Shown in pieces: positions 1 to 8,300 of a stretch of DNA of 64,000 nucleotides. The stretch comes from Marinilabiliaceae bacterium. GTDB taxonomy: Bacteria > Bacteroidota > Bacteroidia > Bacteroidales > Marinilabiliaceae. The stretch spans positions 1 through 64,000 of the forward strand of contig JAEINY010000006.1 in the NCBI GenBank assembly GCA_016342595.1. The letters run 5' to 3'. The notes under the pieces are model-generated. The model was not told the DNA's origin, ran no database searches, and saw nothing but the letters and a program-made list of their open reading frames with translations. Position 1 is the first letter of the stretch. The number at the start of each line of letters is the position of its first letter. The position numbers and the translations under genes were made by a program.

Positions 1-76
1 AAAACAGACGTCCTGACTTTCTCACTAGGCTTTAAACTTTTTGGCATTTAATAACATTACCCATATCTATGAATGG

Positions 77-110
77 AAAGCCGGTACTCTTAGGAGGCCG
101 GCTTTTTTTA
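77..110 (+). terminator. Rho-independent terminator of a gene left of the window
   Basis: An 8-bp stem (AAAGCCGG at 77-84, CCGGCTTT at 98-105) is followed by a T run on the + strand. It would end a plus-strand transcript entering from outside the window. The GDH gene that follows lies on the other strand. Confidence 0.7.
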
Positions 111-173
111 TCCCTAAAATCAATAGAAATCATAGCAGGTACCTTAAACGATTAAAACTAAAGTAAATACTTT

Positions 174-1514
174 TCAACCAACGGTACCCTGATCAATCAT
201 AGCCTCGGCAACCCGCTGAAAAGCTGCCAAATTGGCCCCGCGTTGATAATTGACACCACCACCTTCAACCTTACCATATTGACCACATAATTGGTAGGTG
301 CGTTGCATAATGGTTTGTAGTCGCTGATCAACCTCTTCATTGGTCCAGACCATTTTCATGGCATTCTGAGCCAACTCCAAAGTGGACACCACCACTCCCC
401 CACCATTCACTGCTTTTCCGGGAATAAAAGTGAATGGTGCACTTTCTATTACATCCAGTGCGGCGGATGTACACGGCCGATTGGCCCCTTCCACCACCAA
501 CTGGCAGCCATTGGCTATCAACAGTTTTGCATCCCCGTGATCCAGCTCGTTTTGAATGGCACATGGAATGGCTATATCGCACGGTATCTTCCAGGGTTTC
601 TCCCCTTCAAAATAGGCTGTCCCAGGGAATTCCATGGAATAGGAACGTACCTTATCCTCATTGGAAGCACGCATCTCTACCAGGTAATCCAATTTATCAC
701 CGGCGATGCCTTCCGGATCATGAATGCATCCATCGGGACCGGAAATGGTTACCACTTTAGCACCCAAGGCAGTGGCTTTGGCAATCACGCCATGTGCGAC
801 ATTTCCAAATCCTGACACAGCGATGGTTTTACCTTTTAATGAATCACCCCGTTGATCAAGCAGGGATTTCACAAAATAGATGATGCCATACCCTGGCGCT
901 TCCTGTCGCAAGCCAATGCCTCCCCAGTCAGGTCCTTTCCCGGTAAAGGTACCATTGTGACGCCTGCTGAGTTTTTTTAACATCCCAAAGAGATACCCAA
1001 TTTCCCGTCCACCAACCCCGATATCGCCACCGGGGATATCTATATCCGGCCCCAATACATTCCATAATTCCAGCATGAAACTTTGACAAAAGCGCATCAG
1101 CTCACCATCTGATTTGCCATAGGGATCAAAATCAGCACCACCCATGGCTCCACCCAGCGACAAAGCGGTTAAGCTATTTTTGAATACCTGTTCGAAAGCC
1201 AGCATCTTAACGGTCCCGAGCGTCAATTGCGGATGAAAGCGCAAACCTCCTTTATAGGGTCCAAGGGCATTGTTATACTGCACCCGGTAAGCTCTGTTCA
1301 CAATCACTTTTCCCTGATCATTGGTCCAGGGCACTTTGAAAATAAAAATCCGATCGGGCTCTGCCAGCCTTTCTATAATACCTGCATGCTCCAAACGAAA
1401 ATCGTCTCTGATGCGATCTTCAACAGATGTTAACAAATCACGCACACTCTGCTGAAATTCCGGTTCACCGGGATGACGTTGCTCCAATTGTAATAAAAAT
1501 CGCTCTAGGTTCAT
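174..1514 (-). CDS. Glutamate dehydrogenase paralogue lacking the catalytic lysine
   Basis: The 446-residue protein aligns end to end with hexameric bacterial glutamate dehydrogenases (2-oxoglutarate + ammonia + NAD(P)H to glutamate). By the Clostridium symbiosum scheme, two substrate-site lysines are present (K88 in PYKGG, K112 in FKNSL), as is the catalytic aspartate (D164 in PGGDIGVGG). The catalytic lysine of the usual [13 protein letters not shown] motif is Met124 (SLGGAMGGADFDP); the codon reads ATG in the DNA. Other usually invariant stretches have drifted: RQEAPGYG for RPEATGYG, and GANRPCT for GANMPST. The coenzyme loop ISGPDG is of the NAD type. The frame is open over full length, so this is a divergent paralogue and not a decayed gene. 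It lies on the same strand and downstream of the two PPDK_N/receiver genes, separated by a RAYT element. A palindrome lies about 20 nt before its ATG. Normal GDH activity is doubtful; a regulatory or changed role is inference. Confidence 0.9.
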   Translation of the reverse strand: MNLERFLLQLEQRHPGEPEFQQSVRDLLTSVEDRIRDDFRLEHAGIIERLAEPDRIFIFKVPWTNDQGKVIVNRAYRVQYNNALGPYKGGLRFHPQLTLGTVKMLAFEQVFKNSLTALSLGGAMGGADFDPYGKSDGELMRFCQSFMLELWNVLGPDIDIPGGDIGVGGREIGYLFGMLKKLSRRHNGTFTGKGPDWGGIGLRQEAPGYGIIYFVKSLLDQRGDSLKGKTIAVSGFGNVAHGVIAKATALGAKVVTISGPDGCIHDPEGIAGDKLDYLVEMRASNEDKVRSYSMEFPGTAYFEGEKPWKIPCDIAIPCAIQNELDHGDAKLLIANGCQLVVEGANRPCTSAALDVIESAPFTFIPGKAVNGGGVVVSTLELAQNAMKMVWTNEEVDQRLQTIMQRTYQLCGQYGKVEGGGVNYQRGANLAAFQRVAEAMIDQGTVG

Positions 1515-1532
1515 AATGGTGGTATTTGTTGA

Positions 1533-1748
1533 GGGACTTTAGTCCCGGTTTGTCTCATACTCCAGACTGATCATGCCCCCAGACTGATCATGCTCCAGAC
1601 TGATCATGCCCCCAGACTGATCATGCCCCCAGACTGAAGTCTGGGGTTGGGTGCCGGGGTCTCCGCAGAGTCCTGCCACAGATCTATCCCCCTGCTTTAG
1701 CTTGGGGCATGCAGACAGAACCCGGAGCCATACAGGGACTTTAGTCCC
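1533..1748. repeat. Left REP-like palindrome block of the RAYT element (order A-B-C-A)
   Basis: Four palindromes occur in order. A is GGGACTTTAGTCCC at 1533-1546. B is CCCCAGACTGAAGTCTGGGG at 1627-1646. C is a CCCC/GGGG hairpin with core GCTTTAGC at 1688-1707. A recurs at 1735-1748 and overlaps the transposase stop codon. The same order occurs on the other side of the transposase gene. Confidence 0.85.
1561..1626. repeat. Tandem array of half-palindromes, 4 units of 16-17 bp
   Basis: Four units (1561-1576, 1577-1593, 1594-1609, 1610-1626) each consist of the left arm of palindrome B (CCAGACTGA with leading C or T) joined to TCATGC. The series ends in a complete B palindrome. It looks like local amplification of a half-site. 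Confidence 0.85.
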
Positions 1749-2187
1749 AGTCATCGGAAGCCACTACAAAACCATGCTTCGCCATGAATGCTTCATACTC
1801 TTGTTGCCAGGTCTGCTGTTTATGGTGTTGCACCTGATTCATAATATATCTTTCAACTCTACTTCTGTGCGATTCACTCACCGAAGCCGCGTAGTACCGG
1901 TGTGACCATTTGAATTTGTCCTTCAACAATTGTTGTTGATTCATCCAATGAGCCGACTCTCCTTTCACGTGCTGCATAATCTTATCCAAAGTCTGTGTGG
2001 ATTTAAGCCGAATCAAGGCATGCAGATGATCACTGACACCATTTAGCACTTGCACTTGAAAGCCTTTATTAAGGGACGTCTCAATGATATGCCTTATCAA
2101 TAAATCTTTCACGCACTCGGATTGCATCATTGGTTGACGTCGCTTTGTTCCCCAGACAGCATGTATCCATATTTTCACATATGACAT
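1741..2187 (-). CDS. REP-associated tyrosine transposase (RAYT, IS200/IS605 TnpA-like)
   Basis: This 148-residue protein has the Y1 HUH transposase fold signatures. They are an N-terminal IHAVWGTKRR strand, the metal-binding HUH motif as HLH (H54, H56 in VSDHLHALI), and a catalytic-tyrosine helix with Y114 in ERYIMNQVQHH. Family members cut and join single-stranded DNA at hairpin ends. RAYTs are domesticated relatives linked to REP palindromes. Here the gene is bracketed by two ordered sets of palindromes, and its stop codon lies inside one of them. The frame is intact and all catalytic residues are present, so it may be active. It sits between the 991-residue PPDK_N protein and the altered GDH, all on the minus strand, and probably split an older gene pair. 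Confidence 0.85.
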   Translation of the reverse strand: MSYVKIWIHAVWGTKRRQPMMQSECVKDLLIRHIIETSLNKGFQVQVLNGVSDHLHALIRLKSTQTLDKIMQHVKGESAHWMNQQQLLKDKFKWSHRYYAASVSESHRSRVERYIMNQVQHHKQQTWQQEYEAFMAKHGFVVASDDWD

Positions 2188-2202
2188 GATCGTATATTTG
2201 GA

Positions 2203-2319
2203 GGGACTTTAGTCCCGATTTGTCTAGTGCCCCAGACTGAAGTCTGGGGTTGATGTATCCCCATGCTTTAGCTTGGGGGCTAAGGTAGGCCACTCTGACG
2301 TCCCGGACTAAAGTCCGGG
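2203..2319. repeat. Right REP-like palindrome block of the RAYT element (order A-B-C-A')
   Basis: A is at 2203-2216, B at 2230-2249 (identical to the left copy), and C at 2259-2278. A' (CCCGGACTAAAGTCCGGG) is at 2302-2319 and carries the core of A in the opposite orientation. A' overlaps the last codons and stop of the 991-residue gene. Confidence 0.85.
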
Positions 2320-5283
2320 GTCAGGCAGCATCACCACACCCAGGCCTTTTTGTCCATCTATTTTAATCACACACGCTTGTTCAAAGCGTACATGCCGGAT
2401 ATTTTGATCCTCAAAAACCGCTGGCTGCCGATCCAAAAAATCAATATCCAGATGACCATCACCAATAGAGGGTATGACAGTGAAATAACCTACTCGTAAA
2501 CTGGTAAGATTTTGGAAGAAATGAGTGCCCTGACTGGGGTCGATCCGATAATTCTCCAGTCCCATTTCTACTATCACCCGAGCCGAGGAGATCTGTGTCC
2601 ATTTGACCGGTACGCCTAACCAGGGATCTTGAGATCCCCAGCGTCCGGGACCTATGAGTATGTAATATTTATTCTCATCATGAAACTTTTTATTTAACTC
2701 ATCAAAAACAGAAACCAGCGAGGTGTTATTCGCCGGATTAAATGATTGAGGCTTGATATACACCACATCATATACATCATTCACAATACCATTTCCCAAA
2801 GCAGATTTCGAATATATTAATGTCTCTTCCTGAGATAACTCTTCCAGTTTCTCCGAAATGGTTTCTTTAGTGTCCACAATGGGGCGTATCTGCAATAAGT
2901 AAAAGATCGGAGGCAATCCTGGTTTGGGTTGTAAATCAACTGCGAATTCCACCTCTACAGGTTGATTCATCTCCTTCTGTCCAATTTCCAGAACATGACC
3001 AATAATCTCAGCCAGAGGAAAGGCATCATATTTTAATACGTTGGCAAAAGTGACCAATCGCATCCCATCGGCCATCAGACCATCTTTGATCATGTGGTAT
3101 TGAAAATCATAGACCGATCCCAGCCATCTTAAGGTGCCATGTTTTTCAGATGCCTTCAGGTCCAGTTTTTTTAAATTAACCGCATCATTGACGGAAGGAG
3201 TGAAACTGGCGGAATTCAGATCGAGGGCAAAAAATGATTTCTGCGTTTCTTTAATGGCCATATCCGTTGTAGATAATTGCAATATCTTACGCGGGTATTT
3301 GGGGGAGAACCGTAACGAAACACCTCCTTCCACAATGTGTTTACCCAACCCCATGGCAACATTCACGATGCCATCTTCTGTCTTTTCGGGGGCAATGGGA
3401 TAAAAATTTACCGATCGGCCAACACCTGAAAATGTGGGATAAAACACATCCTCATGCTGTTGACCCACCACTTCCTGTAAAACGATTCCCATCCGCTCCT
3501 CATCAATCACATTCATAGTGGCCTCCATGTATTGTTTGCTGGATTTAAAAAAGGCAGACGCATAAACACATTTAATCGCATCACACAATTGTGAGAGCAC
3601 AATACCTTCATTGGGATCATGTGCAATCATATAAGTGGAGTAAATCCCTGCGAAGGGCTGATAATGACTATCCTCCAATACACTGCTCGATCGAATGGCA
3701 ATGGGCCCTCGTAAAATGGAAATGAATTTAAACAAATCGCCATGGATCCGTTCGGGTAAATGCCCGCTCACAAAGGCCTGCAATATTTCTTCATCCGCTG
3801 CCTCCGACAAGGCTAATGGATACAATTGATTCACCTCCATGAACTCTTCAAAGATATCTGTACTAATCACCACCGTGCGGGGAATGGTCACCACTACTTC
3901 ACCAAACTGACTAAATACCTCATGTTTTTTTATGAGCATATTTAAAAACGCCAAACCACGAGCTTTGCCCCCGATGGTACCATCGCCAATACGCGTAAAG
4001 GTGAGATACTCATCAAATTTCTCCCGGTAAAACTTGGCAATGATACCGCGCCCTTTATTGAAACGAAAGTTGGCAATCGTATCAAACAAAAAGCGTTTGG
4101 CCTCATCCAGACTACTAAAATCTTCCACCCGGATGTATTTTAACACTTCCGCAATGGCAAAAAGAGCACGCGCATTTAACCATTTGGATACATGATCGCG
4201 CTGAAAATGATACATCAATGATTCATCGGGTATTTGACATATGCGTTCTTGCAAGGTTTTCAAGTTGCTGGCCCGTCCTACTTCTTCACCGGTGCCCGGA
4301 TTAACAAAAACAAAATCGCCAAAAGCCAAATATTTATTCAGTAACTCTTTTAAGCGACGCAATAATGATTTGGAATGTTTGTAGATGAAACTCACCTTTA
4401 ATTCCTTGGCAGTAACTTCCTGATTCCGGTTTGAAGACTGTAATATAAATGGCATATACGGATTTCGCTCTTTCACCAATTTGGCGAATTTAATCCCGGC
4501 TTCCGCATCCATCTGCCCTTCTTTATCATAGGCCACATCCGAAATAATACCTAATAAATTGGACTCGTATTTTTCATACATCTCCAATGCTTCCTCGTAA
4601 GTGCGGGCCAGCAAAATCTTAGGACGTCCTCTCATGCGCATCATTTTTTGATGCTCATTTAATCCTTCATCCATGAATTTTTTTGATTGCGTGAGCACAA
4701 TGCGATAGATCAATGGCAGGTAACTGGAATAAAACCGGACAGAATCCTCGATCAATAAAATGCTTTGAACGCCGACCTCCTGCACATCATGATCCACATT
4801 CATCTCGTCTTCAATCAGCTTGATGATAGCCAACATGATATCCGCATTCCCCAACCAACAAAATATATAATCAATAGCGCTGGTATCTTCGCGTGCCATC
4901 CGCACCGATACTTCCCGCGAAAAATGAGTCAACACCACGATGGGAATGGTTGCATATTTCTCCTTCACTTTCTTCGCCATGGAAAAAGGATCCATCCCGC
5001 CAATACTCAACATGGTTATCACCAAATCAATATTGAGTTCTTCCAGTATCTCAAATGCTTCATCGGCTGTCTCCACATGAATAAACTGGGGTGGATAGCG
5101 TAAGTTAAGCGACACGTACTCATTAAAAATCTGTTCATCAATCCGGCCATCCTCTTCCAACATAAAAGCATCATAGGCACTACAAATCAATAAGACTTTA
5201 TGAATTCGCTTTTGCATCAATCGATTGAAAGCTGTTTCAGCAAAGAAATTGGAATAGCGTAAGTTGACAGGTACTTTATCCAT
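2308..5283 (-). CDS. Receiver-like and PEP synthase-type ATP-binding fusion protein (991 aa)
   Basis: Domains seen in order: a receiver-like fold (about 28-160) with methionine or leucine where the phospho-acceptor aspartate is expected (ITMLSIGGMDP); a second receiver (about 173-320) that keeps the acidic pair E179/D180, acceptor D249, S283 and K302; a linker; and the PPDK_N nucleotide-binding domain (about 433-801) with GGKARGLAFL (438-447), AIRSSSVLEDS (529-539), FAG (544-546) and the closing VEVEFAVDL and FYLLQIRP segments. A 190-residue C-terminal domain carries ILIGPGRWGSQDPW and GTHFF. The phosphohistidine swivel domain and PEP/pyruvate barrel of PEP synthase are absent, so the usual pyruvate to PEP reaction cannot be complete in this chain. 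It lies 20 bp after its 1412-residue paralogue, likely as one operon. Kinase or phosphotransfer signalling is inference. The stop codon lies inside a REP-like palindrome. Confidence 0.88.
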   Translation of the reverse strand: MDKVPVNLRYSNFFAETAFNRLMQKRIHKVLLICSAYDAFMLEEDGRIDEQIFNEYVSLNLRYPPQFIHVETADEAFEILEELNIDLVITMLSIGGMDPFSMAKKVKEKYATIPIVVLTHFSREVSVRMAREDTSAIDYIFCWLGNADIMLAIIKLIEDEMNVDHDVQEVGVQSILLIEDSVRFYSSYLPLIYRIVLTQSKKFMDEGLNEHQKMMRMRGRPKILLARTYEEALEMYEKYESNLLGIISDVAYDKEGQMDAEAGIKFAKLVKERNPYMPFILQSSNRNQEVTAKELKVSFIYKHSKSLLRRLKELLNKYLAFGDFVFVNPGTGEEVGRASNLKTLQERICQIPDESLMYHFQRDHVSKWLNARALFAIAEVLKYIRVEDFSSLDEAKRFLFDTIANFRFNKGRGIIAKFYREKFDEYLTFTRIGDGTIGGKARGLAFLNMLIKKHEVFSQFGEVVVTIPRTVVISTDIFEEFMEVNQLYPLALSEAADEEILQAFVSGHLPERIHGDLFKFISILRGPIAIRSSSVLEDSHYQPFAGIYSTYMIAHDPNEGIVLSQLCDAIKCVYASAFFKSSKQYMEATMNVIDEERMGIVLQEVVGQQHEDVFYPTFSGVGRSVNFYPIAPEKTEDGIVNVAMGLGKHIVEGGVSLRFSPKYPRKILQLSTTDMAIKETQKSFFALDLNSASFTPSVNDAVNLKKLDLKASEKHGTLRWLGSVYDFQYHMIKDGLMADGMRLVTFANVLKYDAFPLAEIIGHVLEIGQKEMNQPVEVEFAVDLQPKPGLPPIFYLLQIRPIVDTKETISEKLEELSQEETLIYSKSALGNGIVNDVYDVVYIKPQSFNPANNTSLVSVFDELNKKFHDENKYYILIGPGRWGSQDPWLGVPVKWTQISSARVIVEMGLENYRIDPSQGTHFFQNLTSLRVGYFTVIPSIGDGHLDIDFLDRQPAVFEDQNIRHVRFEQACVIKIDGQKGLGVVMLPDPGL

Positions 5284-5303
5284 CTGTTTAATTTATATTT
5301 TTA

Positions 5304-8300
5304 CTATTCGTTATAAGTAATAATTGCCATTCTTTTTCGTCCGTCCATGCGAATGGTTAATGAATTATTAAACTGTATGTGTTTAAAATAACGCATTTGG
5401 TCTACTATTGGTTGTTGATTTAATAAATCCCAATTGACATATGCTTCTTTTTCGTGATGTTGTATAGAGAGATAACCCACATTCATGGACGTTACATTAT
5501 GAAAAAAATGAGATCCCCCGGAAGCTTCCAAAGGATAGTCCTCCAAATCGGTTTCAATAATCACTTTAGCATGAGAAATCTGAGTCCAGGCGACGGGTAT
5601 GCCTATCCAGGGATCACGCGTGCCCCATCGCCCTGGTCCGATTAACACATAGGATCGCCCCTGTAATTTAAGTCTATTATTAATTTGCTCAATCTCTGCC
5701 GCCATTTCACGGGTTTTTGATTTATCGAAGGCATTCACATCCAAATAGACGACATCATTGATATCTGTAATCTTACCATTACCCATTCCATGATTGGTTT
5801 TTACAACAATCTTGTCCGCATCAATTTTGGCCGTATTAATGGAATAATCATGAGCACTGCCGATTAAGGGTTTTATTTGAAGCAGATAAAAATAAGCGCG
5901 CCCTTTGCTGTCCTTATTAAGATCCACTGCAAATTCAATTTCAACCGGTGAGCCCAATGCCTCTTTCACTACATCCAATACCACTTCAATGGTTTTAGAC
6001 AAGGGCATGTAATTGTATTTCAGGATATCAGTATAATTCAAGATGCGCGGCCCGGATTGTTCTAATCCGGGCGAAATGGTATTATTATCCGGATTATAAA
6101 CCGATGCTAAATGCCGGATGGTTCCATGTACCTCTGCATGATAAGCATCTGCCCGAATTAAACCGGCCGTTTCACCCTCCAACAGATCGAGATGTTGCTT
6201 ACCCAAATCCACCGCATAGAACTCTGTTTGGGAATTTTTAAACTGATCTTTGGGTGAATTAATCTCCAGATCAGGATACACCGGACAAAATCGCCAGGCC
6301 TTTTCACCATCTACCACATACTTCCCCAACCCTAAAGCGATAACTGCAAACCCATCCTCCGGATTCATATGACCAAAGGAGTAATAATTGTACGATTGGG
6401 CCACACCACTGATGTGCGGATAAAAAAACTGATCGTAAGAATGCCCGACAACTTCCTGAATGATGACCGCCATCCGCTCTTCTTCAATTTTAAAATCAAC
6501 CGCTTCGGTAAAAGCCCGGGCCGTTTCACTAAAGATGGAGGCATACACCAGCTTAATGGCTGCACAAAGTTGATTGAATCGTTCATTCGGATGTTCATGG
6601 TTATTGGGTAATAAGTAAGTATCAAAAACTCCGGCAAACGGCTGTTTTAAACTATCTTCCAATATACCTGACGAGCGCACCGCTAATGGTTTTGTAAAAA
6701 TAGTGAGTAAGCGCTTCAGGCGGCGTTCCAATGTTTTTGAAAGTTCTCCCTCCAGAAAGATCATTTTTATCTGTTGAAAAGATAACTCCCGAAAGTAAAG
6801 GTCCTGTAGTTCATTGCGCTCTATAAACAACTCAAACTCATCCGTTCCTATCACGGTTGTGCGGGGCATTTTAATCACTACTCCCGGAATATGTGCACCA
6901 AAATCAAAATTAAAAAGCAAGGTGTTGATAAAAGCCAAACCACGTCCCTTGCCACCCAATGATCCACCTGATAAACTATATACATTATTCTCATCGATGT
7001 TATCCACATCATTAAAATCGATTACTTTCCCCTGATTCTGCTCTTCCCGATGCCGTCGCAGTACTTTAATTAAATATTCCCGAAGCAGTTCCTCCGATTC
7101 AAAATCACTGATCCGATACGGCGCTATTATCCGGGCAATCTTAATTTCCCCCCTGGCCATCAACCACATGGAAAAATGATTTTTACGCGCATGGTAGACA
7201 ATACTATCAATGGGTACATTCCTCAAATTCTGCTCAAACTCTTTCAGGTTGCGTGCAATCGCTATGGATCGTCCGTGTGCATCTTTGTACACAAAATTCC
7301 CAAAACCCAGGTAATGACTGATAAACGTTTTAATATCCTGAAGCAGACTTTCTGAGTATTTGTTGATAAATACCGTCTTCAATTCATAGGCATCCTGGGA
7401 ATATTCAATTTTCGATGATTGCATAATAACTGGCAGATCCTTCAATTTGGACTTCACATGATTCACTAAATCAAATCCCGCATTCGGATCCAAACGGCCA
7501 TTACGCAAAAATTCCACATCGGAGATGAGACAAAGCAAATAGTCCTTATACTTATCAAAAATCTCCAGTGCACTTTCATAACTACTTACGACCAATACTT
7601 TGGGACGGGCTCGCAAACGCAACACAGCGTATAACTCATCGGCACTCACATCTTCGATCAATCGGTTGGTTTGCTCTAACACACTGGAATATAAAAAAGG
7701 TAAATACTTTGAGTAATATTTTACGGAATCTTCAACCAACAAAATAACACGTGCCAATCCCACTTGTGTATCATTTTCAACATTCACTTTATCCTCCAAA
7801 TGAAAAACCATGGAAGAGAAAATTTTTGGATCACCATTCCAAACAAACAGCTCATCCAAAACGCCCATCTCCTTTTTTCGAGCTTCAAAAAAAGGAATAT
7901 CGGCATCGTTATTCAGAAGAATAAAAATGGGGACATAGGGAAAAGCCTTTTTAACCAGCTGACTCAATTCAAGTGGCGAACGTTTATCCACCCCGACCAT
8001 CACGATGATCAAATCGAAGTGCTTTTCATTTAACTTATCAATGGCCTCTTCGTAGGTCGTAACACCTGTAACCCTGGGTAAGGTTAACAAATGCAACTGG
8101 TGGAAACCACCCAATATCTGCTCCGTAAACCGGCCTTCACTTTCAATGGCGTAAGCATCGAATAAATTGGCCACCAAGAGTATTTCTTTAACCCTGAAGG
8201 GCATCAAATCATAATAAATATCGCGGGCTGCATTATTTTTGTGCATAAAATTTTGAAGCAGATGTTTACTTTTCCGAGATGGTCCTTTTGTGACATCTTT

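Larger units (their letters stand above)
1533..2319 (-). mobile_element. RAYT gene with flanking REP-like palindromes
   Basis: The transposase gene lies between two blocks of palindromes in the same order (A-B-C-A left, A-B-C-A' right). The sequence next to each A is also shared (GGTTTGTCT left, GATTTGTCT right). The limits given are those of the outermost palindromes; true element ends cannot be fixed without an empty-site comparison. Confidence 0.7.

Noticed and set aside
1561-1646. CRISPR or direct-repeat spacer array
   Set aside because: Units of 16-17 bp follow each other with no spacers and consist of half-palindromes tied to the RAYT element.
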